A DNA stretch of 64,000 nucleotides from Sitta carolinensis. Its lineage: Eukaryota > Chordata > Aves > Passeriformes > Sittidae. The first letter of the stretch is position 1. Each line of letters begins with the position of its first letter. Shown piece after piece: positions 1-14,661 of this stretch. The stretch lies in the NCBI GenBank assembly GCA_032173965.1, contig CM063285.1, positions 22,355,660-22,419,659 on the forward strand, read 5' to 3'. Made by a program: the position numbers and the translations under genes. The notes beneath the pieces are model-generated. The model had not been told where the DNA came from, made no database searches, and was given only the letters and a program-made list of their open reading frames with translations.

Positions 1-3000
1 AGAAAGGCTTTTCAGCTTGATCTTTTCTGCCAGTATGATATCTTCTGAGTTCATGAATGATGTCTGATAACATGGGAAAATGGGAAAGATAGTGACAAAC
101 TGGCAAGATTTTACCATGTAGAAGTCTGTTCAGACATAACATATAGCAACAAGTGTATAGTAAGATGATAAATGAGCAAAAATGGGTTGTCAAACAATCA
201 GCCACGGAGGATCATCTGCTGCAATATACTAACTTATTTTATTAATATTCTTTTAGATTGAAAGAACATAACACTTTTTCTTTTTCTTTTTTCTCCTTGC
301 TTACTACTGAAGGCTAAGTTTGCCATAGGTCAGGAGTGTTCTTCCTCAAAACTCACAGAGCTAGCTGAGGGCAGAGCCTGCCTAGGCAATGGCATCCATG
401 CATGCCATGATAAGCCCAAACCATCAGCGAGTACCATTTCTATTACACACTCATTTTGCAACAGGTCTGCACACTGAGGTCACCGACATGGGCAAAGCTG
501 CAGAAATTCACTGAACAATATCAAAATCTGTTCAGGTAAACTTCATGGGAGAAGAGGGCAAAACTGATAAAATATAAAAGCCAGTTCAACAAAGCATTGC
601 ACCAGCTAAATGTACTAAAAGAAAGAGCAACACCAACACAGCTTCCATTTTGGCTGCAAATTGCATGTTTGCCCTTGTTCTTCAAAACTTACCCATATTT
701 TGCTGATGTTCCCTAAATGCTAGATTTAATTTGTAATACTCTCTTACTTCTGACCAAATCCAAGGACAGTTAACAGTGACTCTCACTGGGGTCAAAGTTC
801 CCTTAACAATTAGGAAGCAATTTAACTTTTTTTACATATTGTAAGTGATGATTTTTACAGCTTGAAAATATTAACATTTTAAATAATATATAATTTGTTT
901 TACTTATTAATCTGCTTTTGTCATAGACATAGTAAAGCCACAGAGGTAGATACAGTTATTGGTGTACTGGAAATAAACCAGTTTAAAACAAAACTTTGCT
1001 ACTTTCATTGCCATCTATAAATGAAGGTATTTTTAAAACATATTAAAAGATATTTGTGCTATTGCTCAAAGCAAGAAAATGAAAGAGATTTAAAGTCTGA
1101 TAATTCACACATATAAACAGATCATTTTACAGATGAAAATTTAATACAAAATAAGACATATCCATGATTAAATATGTATGCCAGAATATCAATGAAAAAC
1201 AAATTGTCAATAATACTGTCAAAAGTAGTTTTACTAACTACTGTAATGTTATTTCACATTATTTAGCCTAGCATGACAGAAGTTCTCTTTTATTATTTAT
1301 GTTGGCATTGTATTTCCCCTTATGTCTGTAAGAAAAAACAAACTCAATTTGATTCCATAAAATAATCTGATGGGCAAACAACTGGACACAACTTTTTTTT
1401 CTGCCCTGAAGAAATCAGTAATGTTCCAATTTTAATATCTTTTCCTTTTCTATTAACGTTCATAAGCATCAATAGTACTCTTCCTTACTTCTTTCTTCCT
1501 TCCTCAATTACTCTAATGTGGGTCCCATAAAATGGCACCTACAGGATAATACATAATCTATTTCTTCTCCATTCAAGCCACCAAAAAGCATTTCTTACTG
1601 GATATGAATGCATAAATAATAAGCCACGCTGAGTGAAAACATGAAGTACTGTGATGAAGAAAATTAATATAGAAAAATGGAGAAGAGTTATTTGAAGACA
1701 GAGAAAAACAGTAAATAAAACTACAAGAAGAAGGTTAAAAGAGAAATTCTGAAATAAACAAAAGCACATGACAAAAGGTAAAGCAGCAATAATCAATACT
1801 TCTGGGATGGTTACACAAAAGGAATTGCAGTTGAGCTGTTAGGGCTCTGTACTTTGACATCTTCATTCTGCAGCACACAAAACTTGGAAAATTCTCTGAG
1901 TATTTAAAAAAATTATTTCCAACTATTCAGAAAAACTGAAAAACCATCTACCTAAGGCTTCACCTTTTCCTCTGCTTAATTACTCCTACAGGGTCTACAT
2001 TTTCATGTAACTGGGGCCCTTGCTGTTGCCTTAGCTGGACACCGCTGGTAATCTGAATACCATAACACAATATTGATTCTGATTTAGCGGTCTCATTTCA
2101 TCTTCAAAGTCATGACTCTGTAAAACAAAAAACTCACCACTCAGCCTCATGGCTGAACATGTTTACAAAAAGCTCAATAGTATAGAGGTCTCCAGTGTTC
2201 ACTGTAATAATGAATAAGGGAACAGCAAGCCCTCACCTCCTACTTCAAATATAATATCTATGTTTGTTTTATGATATCTAAGATCATCCAGAGGATCTTG
2301 GCTGTACTTTCATACATTTTAGAGACTCTAGAAGCATACTCCAAATATGCAAAATCAATCACCAATAACCTCAGGATATCATTTTCCTGTAGTCTTACGT
2401 TTATCACCCTCCTGCCCAGCTTAAATCTCCTCTCACACAATCTTTTCTCTTATTTGCTTCTACCTCGCATCAATGAATTTAGGGTTGAAGAGGAGATGAT
2501 GTCTGGTGTTATCTTTAAAAAGAAGGCCCAACAGAAAAAGCTTGAAACATAATTTGTGTTGAATTTAGGGATCAAAACTTCAAATCAGCTTTCATAAGCA
2601 TGCAAATCTTTGTCTACAAACATTCATCAGCAATTAAAGTGCAAATGGTGAAGGCAAAGGCAAGGGCAATGCATTGATCAAGATGTGCAAATGTTTTCAG
2701 AAACATTTAGGTGCCCAGATCTTCAGCTGATCAAGAAATGAAGCAATCTCTAAATTACAATAATTATCTTAAATGTTGACACATATGAAACTCTGACAAG
2801 AAAAAGACCACGTAGGTGTATTTCTCTATGAAACATCTTTCCCAGAGGCATTGTTTCTAAGATTCAAAAGGTATTTTACAACAGCTATTTTAGACTCTCT
2901 ACAGTTAAGGGAGAAAGAATAATTAGAAAGCAGAACAGAAAAATCAATCCCATACAGAGTCATGCTCAAAAACATGAAGAATTAAATAATTTTAAATCAC

Positions 3001-3880
3001 AGTGAAAAAATTAAACATTGATGAATAGATATTCTCCAAGATGATAATTTTGGACGGCTTGATCCATAGGTGCTATGAACCAGTTGAGGGGTCTGTTAAT
3101 CTTTCCACCCCATTAATTAGTGAAGAAAAGTTGTCCTGAACACAGGAGAGAATTAGTGCTTCTTTATCTGTGTAATTTTGTAAGCTTGGTTTAGAGTGGT
3201 TTCATTTGTTTGCTTTTTATTGCTTTATGGAGCAGTTTAGGAATTGCAAGTCTGTGTCTATTAGGAAAGTAATATACCGTAAGCATTGTTGCTATTGCAT
3301 CTGCAACTTCTGGCAACACACAGTATAAAAAATTGAGATACATCCTGAATGTTTTGCAATTTTGCAATCTTGTAAAAAAACATACAATACTATTATAAAA
3401 ATGCTTATATAAATTTTACCCCCAAAGTGTACCTGCACCTGAATGTTCAAATGTACCATTGAAGGTCAGTATTTGAAAGAAGCATCCCTCAAAGGAATTG
3501 AACCAGAACACACTGGAGTCACAGCTATTCTGAGTTCAGGTTTCCTCAGGTGTCATCTCTTCTTTGCCTCTCTCAGGAGTTCTGTTTAGACAGAATTTGA
3601 GTATTTCTTTGAGACTTCTGAACACAGAATCTACAGTGCCACACATCACGTGGACAGTCTGTGCACGTACAATAAATCCAAAACAACTCTTGAAACCACT
3701 GGACAGACAGTGCCCGAATTAAAGCAGTGGATCCCACAGATTTAGGAAGCTTTAAATCCAGACTTAACTACTGTGATTGTAAGAATTTTTCATTATTATT
3801 AGTATTACAAATATAGAAGATGCATAGGTGTTTCAGAAAAAATATTTGTGTGGTGTAAGTGTTCCAGTATGTAGATTTTG

Positions 3881-3903
3881 AAAAAAAAAAAAAAAAAAAA
3901 AAA
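3881..3903 (+). repeat. Poly(A) run, 23 bases
   Basis: An uninterrupted run of A. No LINE or processed-gene sequence is visible immediately upstream, so there is no sign that it is a retrocopy tail. Confidence 0.95.
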
Positions 3904-6900
3904 GATACTTTTCTTAGGTAATAAGGATTTAATATAAAAGATATGGTAGTCTGTGGCAAAAGCCACACACCTACACACCTAAGTAAAATACTTCCATTCT
4001 CTTGTAGCAGACTACACTATTGTGTAAAACAAACGTACTTTAGACAATATGGACACATGAAAAAGATTTTGGCAACTGATTTTAAACTTAAGACAAAAAT
4101 ACTGCCAGACACAAAATCTCCTTATACAATTGACCATGCAACAAACATGAACATTTAGAGACTCCTGACATGCCTTTAGCTTCCTGAGTACACTACTTGT
4201 TTTCCAAAAGTAATAATACATTTTACTGTAAAGTAGCAATATACACACGTACTTCACTCAGTGATGATAAAACACCTCCAGCTACTATACTTAATGTATT
4301 TCTCAACACTGGAAACCTTAAATGTATTGTTTTGTATAAATGGAAATTAGTACAATGCTTTCTATTCCCTGAATAGTACTCGTATTCAGTTTCACACACT
4401 ATCCTTTTCCCACCACTGGTACGTAAGCAAAACAACAGATGTATTCAGAGCCTATAAACACAACTTATGAACCACAACTTTCACACAAAATGAAATGCAT
4501 AAGAACTGATGCTAGGTAGTAATAGAAGCACCTCATTATGACCAAAATCAAATTTTAAAACCTGTGAAAACTTTTCATATACAAGCATCCTGAAGTTCTA
4601 TTGTGTTACGTTACAGTATTTCAGAAATACTGAAAGAAAAAAAAAACAAGCAAAACCAAACCCCTGAACACACAACCCACGAAGAAACTCCAAATTAAGC
4701 ATTAACTGATTACAAATGTTTATATCAGCTATTTTAGAATTAATAATATTTTCTAATAAAGTGCACTGAAAACTGATTCTGACAACTAATTTTTAAAGCA
4801 ACATAAAAACATATCACAAGCTTAACAGTATTTTTAGGAAAGGGCATCAAACTGCTCCTGAATTCACTTTGTCTACCTTCTCCAATAAAGGAATATCCAA
4901 AGATTTTATTCTTATAATTTTAGATTATTTCAATGTTCACAGTTGTACACAGTCATATTGCTGTGGACTGCAATCACAACTTTACAGTTAAGGGCAGAGA
5001 ACGAATTTAAAAGTACTGTGTTCATCATTATTCCTTATCTTTTTAGCAAAAAGCCATCTTTTAAAGTAGATTCTTAGGAGTACTGTAAGGAAACAGACCC
5101 TTTTAAAACAACACAACGAAAGCTGACACACCATTTTTGACAAACTGGACGGTATGTTAACATTCCCCAGGATTAGTCAAAATTGTACACTCTATACCAG
5201 CAAAATGACTTTCCTAGTCACTTTCTTAGTCACATTGTTTCCTGTGATCTAGTTTATGAACAGAAGTGTCCTAAATCACTGCTCCTTAAGAGATGGTACA
5301 ACTGAGCCAGCCTTCAGCCACCAACATCAAGAAAGAAAGAAATACAATAAGTGAAACGTGTTTTCCTGAAAAAAAAAATCAATCCTAATTTATAATCTCC
5401 TTGCAGAATTTCTAAGTAAAACTTTCACAATCACAAAAAAATCACCATGCACACTGATTATCCAGTGCACCCTTCTCCCTCTTACAAGCAACTGAGAATC
5501 TGAGCAAGCTTCTTGCTGGAGCAGGTAGAAAATGAGTAGGCCTAGGACTCACTAAATTAAATGAAGTCCATATGATTTAGTTTAGCACAAGGCTCCACAT
5601 TTTCCTTAAAAAAAGGCGTATCATGGATTTCTGAATGACGAAAGTATAGTGGACATCTCCTGTTCTGCTAACAAATAGAATACAAAGGCTCTGTTTAGGT
5701 CTCTTTTATTTAAAGTCTGCTTTACATGCTTAAAAAACCCACCAAAACCCAAACATTAGAACATAAATCTTTTCAGTTTTTACAGACACAGTTTGAGGAG
5801 CCCAGGGGTTGGAAAAGTTTTTTTTCCCATAAGGACAGCATTTTTTGAATTTTGAAGCTGGACAGCAAAAAGTATAAATACAGTATGACTTCGTAACAAC
5901 CTCAATAAATAGTAAGGCTGATACTGCAATATATAATGCAATCGACACAGGTGTCTTCCACTAGTGTCAGCAAAAGCCCCGTATAGAGGGGGAAGGAATT
6001 CCATGAGAGGATCCTGTTTTCCTCTAGCTGTGTACCCATAACTCCTGCTAACACGAATGGAAGAAACACAAGCTCCCCAAGGCATTAACAGGCCTTCACA
6101 ATACATGCAGAATGTATGATGCACAGTGTTAGTTGCCTTTTTTCTTCCCCAATGCTATGAAATGGAGAGTAGAAAAAGAAGTTTCATTTTTTCACTTAAT
6201 AAATTAAATTGCATAGCATATAAAAATCTCTAACATATTCAAATTTTCACCTCTTTTAAGCATATAAAAATCCAAATTATTTTCTCAGCAAGTTCAATTA
6301 AGCTACGGCTAAGCAAATTTCCTTTTCAGTACTTTGTGGAGTGCAAGTATGATCACAATGGCATAGTTACACAATAATTGGTCTAATCAAAGCTATATAA
6401 TGTCAGTATTGTGAATGAAATAGTGTTGCTCATTAGCCTATTACAAAAGAATTACTGTAAATTCAGCCTACGTGCAGCATCACTTCCTGTGCAAACAAAC
6501 ACAGATAATGCAACAAGCTTGAAACACTGCCAAGCTGGCAGACTGGCAGCACAAATTATGCAAAGAACCAGAAAGCCTTCAGTAGATTCAATAGAGCTTG
6601 GAGGATAAGAATGATTAAGTGTTTCTGTGTACAACTACAAATCACAGTAATGAATCAGACTAAAATTTCCAATAAGGGACTTAACTGCACCAGCTGGCCT
6701 TCTTCAGCAGCATTATAATGTGAAATGATGACATCCTAAATAGTGGTGTTTGCAACTTTCACAAAATCTGCCCAAAGCAAGTCCTTTGTTTTCCTTCAGT
6801 TTTTTGAAAGTTTGTTTGTTTTGTTGGTTATTTTTTATAATAATAAAACATTGCAGCACCTAAAATTACAGGAAAGCTAAAAAACTGTACTGTTCCTTCT

Positions 6901-7069
6901 CTGCTTCTTTTCCTTTCTTTCTAACCAATAAGAAAATCTTCCATATCAGCTCTAAGAGATCTGCTTTCAACTCCTACTACTTAATACAACTACAGATTTG
7001 CAATTACTTTTTTATTTTTACCTTTTTTATATTAATTTTTCATTAGTGGCAACAAGCCTCAATTAAACA

Positions 7070-7085
7070 CCCCCCCCCCCCCCCC
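7070..7085 (+). repeat. Poly(C) run, 16 bases
   Basis: Sixteen consecutive C, unusual in an AT-rich intron, followed by tttgttgcaaagggg. Its length is likely to vary between individuals. Confidence 0.95.
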
Positions 7086-7186
7086 TTTGTTGCAAAGGGG
7101 AGATAGCAAAATACCTCAGGTTCAAAAGTATGATGTTTTGGAAATCTGGGATACATGAATCCATACAATATGAACAAAAATAATAC

Positions 7187-7265
7187 ATATGTATGTGTAC
7201 ATATTCATTCATATATATGTATGTGCACATATGTATGCATTATTTATGTATGTGCATTTTTCTCA
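7187..7265 (+). repeat. Degenerate (TATG)n / (TGTA)n repeat
   Basis: Irregular repeats of atgtatgtgtacata type, with units broken by substitutions (tatgtatgtgcacatatgta, ttatgtatgtgcat). An eroded tetranucleotide microsatellite about 100 bases downstream of the poly(C) run. Confidence 0.8.
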
Positions 7266-8492
7266 CATATAGGCACAAATAAGCTTCTCATATATTTGGA
7301 CTTCTTCACTTTTTCTGCTTGGGAGCATAATCTCAGCCATGCAGTACCCACATGAATAGAAACAGAAGAGGTTTTGGCTTTCTTTCACAGCATTACTCTG
7401 AGCTTCCATCACATCATCCAGGCTAATCCACATCATGCTCCTAGGCTCAGCACTCATCACTTCCAAACTGAGATGGAACATTTTCCTCAAGTTAAAACAC
7501 TAAGGTGACCAAACACAGGTAAGAACTGATAATCTGCCTCACATAAAACGTAGACTGATTTTCTACATTCTTCAGAAAACTTGAAGAGGGCAGAGTCCAA
7601 GAAAAGATAATGGTCTAGATGACCAATGACTTGAACCTAATGAGCACTTCAAAATGTCATTTAAACCAAAACCCTGAAGGAAGTTGTAACAAGATTAAAT
7701 GTCACCAGAAAACCTATGAAGCTATTCAACTCCTCTACCTTAATAAACTGGATTAGGTGATGCAACAACCTCTTTACCAGTATCAGCTTCTGTGAGTCTG
7801 CAATAAAGCGACACTCTCTAATATGCTTTAATAGTGAAACTGTAGTAACTTGAAGACTGTACCCAAAGGCAGAAATATTACAGAATTTTTATTAATGCCT
7901 AAATTCAGGTCCTACTCCACACAAGCTTGGGGCAGGGAAGCATTGTCAGTAAATCCAACTTCCTTTCACAGAACTCTGAAGTCACTAATTCTTAGAGAGT
8001 GAATTCTGTATCATTAGGCCTTATACTGCTCACCTCTACCCAGCTGTGCATCTTACAGATGTCCAGTCTAGAAACTTCTCTGGAACCTGCCTTGTGGAGC
8101 TCTAATAGAAAAAGAGCCACCACAATCTTTTATTTCTTACTTTTACCTTAGAGAAGTGCTTTCTTATTGTGACTCTATTCATGACTAGTAAACTGTCATC
8201 ATTTTCCAGGTGATCAACATCAGTAACTGAAATGTTTTTACCATGAAAAAGCCGCCATTGCTACTTGAACCTTTATTTTTAAAATGGGTTGGGGTTTTTT
8301 TTAGAATTGCTAGTATCAGCAGAATCTGTGGCTAAGTTAATATTTACTGGGAACCAGTTACTACTGCTTCCTACTCTGAAACCTAAGAATAAATGACTGA
8401 AGAAGGCAAAAAATCCAAAGAAATAGGGAGTTCAGTATCATAAAACAAGCAAGTGCTGTCAGTGCTTTAAACATTGTTATTCTACCTTAACA

Positions 8493-8533
8493 TGCTATGG
8501 CAGAGACAAATGCAATCTATTTCTGCCATAGCA
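8493..8533. repeat. Perfect 12-bp inverted repeat, 17-base loop
   Basis: Arms tgctatggcaga (8493-8504) and tctgccatagca (8522-8533) are exact reverse complements. The pairing does not extend outwards. The stem is too short for a typical microRNA precursor. Confidence 0.8.
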
Positions 8534-11500
8534 GGGAGCTGTTGTGTTGATCTGCACAATTCACATAAACAAATTCATAAAAGCATAGCAGGACCTTTAC
8601 AGTGGGGGCAGGGGGCATTATGCCTTGTGGGGAATTCATAAAAAAGATCTACATATGCCTAGAAAAACTGCACACACCTTCAATGCACTGAATAATTTAA
8701 TGCCTCCAAGCATTGATTGATTAAATGTATCCAATCAATTTCACACAGTACTTTTCTTCTACTTATGGAAGAAGAAAAAGAGACTGGTTTTTAATCAGAT
8801 TCCACCAGGATCAATGCATAAGTACAAGATTAGTCACTAGGTTCTAATATATCAAAGACACTGGAATTTACTTGAAACATGACTTTTGGCCCAAAACTGT
8901 TTTTGCAACTTCCTAATTTTCAGAACTTTTAGACAAATCATGTTGACAGAGTCTTCACTGCTTTCCAGCTGTAAGCAATCAAATCCTGGAATGGGCTGTA
9001 CAATAACTAGGTCTCAACTGATTTAATCTCCTTTATAAATTGTCTCCTGCAGCTGATTTGAGGTACAAGCAAAGCAAAACATTTGAAGAAGACAGAGCCA
9101 GCACCTCCTCTTCTTTCTTTCAACCTTTAAGTGTTAGGCTTAAATATTTTTGACAAACATGAAGCAAGAAATGGATTTCAGTAAAACTAATTCACTGGAA
9201 ACCACAGGCACTGCCCTATGTTTACTGTTATGGTTACATTAAAATTCTCTGCTGGGTAGCAACCCATCCCTATTTTTCCAAGTTTTTCTGCTCTTCATCT
9301 ACCTACCTCTAACCTACTGGTTTAGAACTTCACCTATACACTGCTTAGTTTAGTACTGCAGCCCATTATTCACAGAATGTCAGTCACAGTGAAAATTACA
9401 GTATGTGTCAATATCATAACTGTCTGTTTCAAATCTAAAAGAAAGTTAATTCACTATTCATCAGGACCTGTAAATCTAGGATAGGCATTGCTGGACTAAC
9501 TTTTCCAGTTTTCTGAGCCTGGTTAGTTACCAGCTGGCATGGCCTTAATGAGCTCCTCTATGTTATCGTACCTGCATATACCCTTTCTCTCCTCGCTCAA
9601 AGTGGTAACAAGAAGTACACGGAGCTTTTAGGATTTATCTCTACCACCTGCTGCACTAAATATACAAAAAGCACACATTCCATCATAGGCATTATGGAAT
9701 GTCCATTACCACCTACAGCCCTCTCCTCTGACTCATCCTTTTTTATTCCTGTCCATCTGTCTTCTGGCAGAACACTCACATAACTTCTTTCCTCTTCCCC
9801 AAGCTCACAGGGGTGAACTCATAGCTACCAGAGATTCTTAGTACCACAGATGTAAATAACTAAATCTCCTGAGAGTGAAGAGATTGGAAACTGAAATGAG
9901 TAGACAATTTCTCTTAGTGTGAATATCCTGCCTGTCACCATAACACTCACATCAACACATGCCAGTATAAGCAACATTGTACTTCATATTCTGCAAGCTG
10001 TGTTTGTAACAGAATAAGGTATACTCCAGAGCACTTCGTTATTTCATGTAAAGACCCTTTACAGGTTTTTCCCCTATAAAGCCCTTTCACTTAACCAATA
10101 AACTGGAGAGCGTAATGGAACGGCAAAACACAATTCAGCCAAAAGGTAAAGTTAATGACAAATTTCCAAATTTCAAAGAATCAATGAAAATTCTATTTTA
10201 CCATAGTTTTCCATATTCAAACCATAGTTTGAATTACCTGTTTATGAAACATTCTAGTGCTGGCAGATACTCCCATTCCACAGCAATCCACATGAGAATA
10301 ATGTGAACAGTACTTATACACATATCCTGCGTGTTTTCCCCTCAAGTGCATTATCTTTCTTACACAGCACAGAGCTAAGTGAGTAGCACACAGAACACAG
10401 CTTCCAACACAGTTAGAGCCAGCAGAAATGCCAATACTGTTACCTGCTACCAACAAAAACCTTGCTCCTTTAAGCATGTCCCTGTCTTTTCAAAGTCCTG
10501 ATACTTCCAACTATTCTCATGACCAATGATCTACAACATCTATTTCATCTTTTTGTCAAATGCTATTCAGTCTTTCCAGGACAGCACATAAAGGAAGCTC
10601 TTGTACTGTGGCCCTGCAGGAGTGTGCTAGAAGAGGACTTGCCATCTTGGCAGTCTACCAGAAAAGGAAATGAGCCTTAGAGGAGACCGAGGGGAGACCA
10701 TGATCTCAGCTGCCATGGAAACTGAGGAAAGAGCAAAACCATAGGCTTGCTTGACCCACAACTCCATGAAAGGGACTGTGAGACACAGTAGGTGGTTTTG
10801 AAACCATACAAATGCAAGCAAACTGCAGTAAGATCACAGTGCTGAGATCCCCAAGCTAATAGAAATTTTAATACTTCTGAGAGCATAGGCAGAATCATCA
10901 CTAAAGTGTGCTGTCACATTAATTAATGCTGCTGGGACCTTGTCATATCATGTTACTACCAGCCTTGCAGGTGGCTGGGATATCCACCCATGCTTCACAG
11001 TGTGGTACTGATGGGCCCTCAGCAACCCAAATTGGGCTACAATAGTTTGGAGATTGTACTGCACAGGGAAGAACACCAAGGACAGCACAGACTGAATAAC
11101 AATGTCTATGCCTATGTGTTTTTTCTGCAAGTTAATTTCTTACAAACAACAAAAGAAATTACTAAATTGAGTCCTCTGTTTGACACAATTATCAGTCTTC
11201 ACTGATTACAACTTCCCTGTTTTATGCTACTACCTAAAGAAAGTAACAGGATTTATAAACAGAAATTTATGAACTAGGTAATAGGGCTGCTTGGGAATCC
11301 TGCTTCTAGTAATAGAGAATTCAACTATAAATCAGAGCATTTCAACTTTATGACACTACAGAAAAATCTATTCAGCTCTAACTGTATTTCATGTCTCTTT
11401 CCCTGGGGGTAGCCCAAAGGGGCCCATAAACTTTTTATTTATCTTGGAAGCGTGCAAAGTCTCCTCTTCCCTGACAGTCTCTTGGGGATCGCCTTTGCCA

Positions 11501-13522
11501 CTGTATCAATTCACATACTATAAACTCCTTTTCCTGTGCAAGAATCTTGGGAAAAATCTCTGGAACATCTACGGATCTACACAGCAAATATGCCCAAATT
11601 AAAATCTATGGGCAAGATCTTTATGAAGAGTTCCCAGTAAATAATGAAAAAGTCTTAACTATTTTTATCAGAAAACATCCCCAACTGCCTTTTCTTAACT
11701 GTTCAAATTATCCGATCCTAGGACACCACATGTGCGCACACAAAAAGTAAGCAAAAAGGAAGGATTACTGGGATGAAGTTTTGTAAATATTTATTCACAA
11801 CAAATTACACACAACTGATACATTAGAAATGGATACTGGTAGATAGATTATATTATCAATGGTCAAGTTACACTTTCTCATCTAATTTTTACCAAGACTC
11901 ACACAGAGCCCTTTGGGAACTCTAAGAGACAGATGGCCCAACTGATAACCAGCATGCAAACTGCAGATACAAGTGAAGGAAAAACATGTTGGGCAAAGAA
12001 AATCAGTAGTGGTAGAGAGACCCAGCAGACATGACTGCTTGTGTTTATGATATTCATACTTTAATCCCACCATGTTACAAAAGGTCAGAAACTGCATGAA
12101 GAAAAGCCGTTTTAGAAAAAAAAAAACATATAATTTCTCCTTGTATGTGGTAACTTGGGGGAATAGGGAGATCTAAGATTGGGAAAACTCTGCCCTGGCT
12201 CAGCACAGGAAGGAAGAAGAAAATGGTTTCATCTACTACATTGACAGAGATTTTTAGAATCACCAAGTTGCTGCCATTCCACTGTTTCCCATTATTGACT
12301 GCATTATATTCAGGGAAGTTTTGTCTTTTAAAATTTTACTTTTCTAAAAGAGTACGAAGAACTGTGGGAGGAAAAAAGAGAGGAATGAAGGCTGATGTCA
12401 AAAAGTTTCTTAATTCGACAAGAGTGTGCATCTTCATCTAATCTAGAAGAGTTTTCAGTTGTCACCTACTGCATGTATACTTAACCAGGAATGTCATTAT
12501 TTTCACCGTTTTCCATGACATGTAATACCTCTTAGAAATTCTGAGTTATTATGTTGTCTCCTCACAGTTAGAACTCATATTCCCAAGACTTCATATGCAG
12601 TTGAAATCATGCTACCTACCTTTGTCTGATAATAATTCTTGCATCATATATAGTACCTTATCAAACTAAAATGTCTAGCTCTACACTGAGATTGTTTAAT
12701 ATAAACAGTGTAACCCCACAAATACTGTTGAGGTTTTTTGTTAATTAAGTACAGCTGCAGATCGAGAACAGTTTAAATTTTTCCTTTTACTATGTACTAT
12801 CTTGCTTGCTTGAAAAGCTCCAGATGGATGTATTTAACATAACTAGACACTCAGAAGAACATTCCTTGTATCATTCATAAAACTGTACTTGAAATGATCC
12901 TCTTCCAACACACAAGGAAGTCTTATTTCCCTCAGCTCTCTTCAGCCCCTACTGAGCAAAGCACTTTAACAGACACTTACTTAAATCAATTTATTGAAAT
13001 TTAGCCGTTCTACTGTGTCCTGTTCCCCATAATGAAATGTGAAAAAAAAAAGAACAATCTCAAGTCAAAAACGCAATTTGACACCATCTCCTTAGTACAC
13101 AACAGTCACGACTCAACTAAGCGTATGGTTCAAGTGCTACATACTCATATTTCTGCCTCAGATAAAGTCTCAAAAATACATGAATATATTTTCTCCTTAC
13201 ATTTAACCAGCCCAGCATGCAAAGAAAACCAGAATCCACAGAAGAAGAGAAAAAGAAGAGGGGGGAAAAAACTCCACTAATCTCAAACAATTTACACTGT
13301 ATCAGGTTGCTACCTACACGTCAGCAGGCAGTTTTGAGTTCCCTACTTCATAAAAGTGATGATGTCAAAGTAATGTACAGCAGTAGGATACTATCACAAT
13401 TTTAATAATTTTGTACTGGCACAGTGGGTATCTCCCTAAATGTATTTGTACCAGCAGCTTGCAACATTAAAATATGTATACCTTCTAGTTCAAAAAACCC
13501 AAATAGTAAACATTATAATCAA

Positions 13523-13538
13523 ATTATGTATACATAAT
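13523..13538. repeat. 16-bp perfect palindrome
   Basis: attatgtatacataat equals its own reverse complement. It lies about 130 bases inside the intron downstream of the follistatin-domain exon. AT-rich palindromes of this size can arise by chance. Confidence 0.8.
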
Positions 13539-13669
13539 GACTTCTAAAATCCACTTTACTCTGTTCCTACGTCGTTAAGTAATTAAACTAATTATAATGG
13601 ATTTATGGTTTACAAGTCAGTCATGAATACTACAAAAATGTATACAGGATTAACTTCTGAAATATTTAC

Positions 13670-13784
13670 CTGTGTGTAAGCCTCCGGTGACTAATGCAAA
13701 CTGCAGTTTGTGGATCCTGTGCAACGCAGACTTTATGGCGACTACATTTCATCTTCAAACATGGATCTTTAGCTGGATCTAAAG
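13670..13784 (-). CDS. SPOCK3: SPOCK3 (testican-3) coding exon, start of follistatin-like domain
   Basis: This 115-bp minus-strand exon encodes (A)LDPAKDPCLKMKC, then SRHKVC, VAQDPQTAVC and ISHRRLTH, ending with AG of an Arg codon. The acceptor is cttttcag and the donor is gtaaatatt. Four cysteines spaced 4, 5 and 9 residues apart form the EGF-like hairpin that begins a follistatin/SPARC-type domain. KCSRHKVC is the testican-family signature. The ISHRRLTH ending points to SPOCK3, because SPOCK1 and SPOCK2 have CVSRK- and CISRKK-type sequences here. The exon enters in phase 1, matching the upstream exon at 25419-25464, and leaves in phase 2. The next coding exon, expected to begin near MKEAG, was not found between here and position 1, so the downstream intron is at least 13.7 kb. 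Confidence 0.95.
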
Positions 13785-14661
13785 CTGAAAAGAGTTTTAG
13801 AAAGTTGTTAACAGTTATCTGGAATATGAAATTAAGGCAAGAAACACCATACATAAAATCCACCCAGTATGTGGAGGGGGTTGGCCTACTGCTTGTAAAG
13901 TGCTGGAACCAGGAAAAAATACAGCTGTTGTGTATGTAAGTACTCCCTGCTATATTTTTTTAACAATTGCTACTATCTGACTGCAATCCCCAAATAATGG
14001 CATTGCCACCTTGAAAGCAGTTTCCCTTAAGTACTTACACAACTGAGTTCTTCCTACTCAACATTAAGTAGTGAACAATGACACTAAATTTACTCAGAAA
14101 TTATTACTCAGATGAGATTTCAGTAAAAGTAAGCTAAAATATGCAGGTGAGTGATTTGTGTCACTTTAAACATATATTCTACCTCCTTCTAGGCTTCTAT
14201 TTCTGCTTTGTGGATTGTTTTTTGTTTTGTTTTTATAAAGCTGGTGCTTAGTCATTAGCCATACTCATTTTTGAGGTACAATTCCAACTACGACCAGTGA
14301 TTTCTGGCTATAACACTGGAAGAGCCAAATAATGTTTGCTGCTTACTACTAAATTTGCATTTTTCTAGAGTATCCATGCCTACATGTCTATAACATAGAA
14401 AAGCATCTGCCAATTTAAGCTCTCATAAGAGACAATCAACTTCTCCCTTCTCCGATCTCCATGGTGTTCTTTCAAGTAATCTAAGTTTTCCAAAACTGAA
14501 TTTTTCCCCCTACTGGTATCCTTTTTTTTAATCAAGAAAGCTATGAACAACTGGAATTCAGTTTTCCTGTGTTCTTCTTCACATTAGCATATTACTGTCA
14601 AGTATTCAGTTGTATTTCAGAAATGCTCTTTCCCCATTTCTTGCAGCTGCTTATAAAATAT

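Larger units (their letters stand above)
1..13669 (-). other. SPOCK3: SPOCK3 intron downstream of the first follistatin-domain exon (partial)
   Basis: This AT-rich stretch holds no recognisable coding exon on either strand. I looked on the minus strand for the expected next testican-3 segment (MKEAG..., QWRGP, KQCPV, CGSDGHTY) and did not find it. Apart from simple repeats and small inverted repeats listed separately, nothing stands out. The open frames here, including those near 2.3, 4.1, 5.9 and 10.3 kb, have no family resemblance I recognise and look like chance. Confidence 0.8.

Noticed and set aside
5780..6124. 114-residue minus-strand open frame with somewhat higher GC.
   Set aside because: No recognisable family; part of the DNA looks like an old untranslated or repeat-derived segment, but I could not name it.
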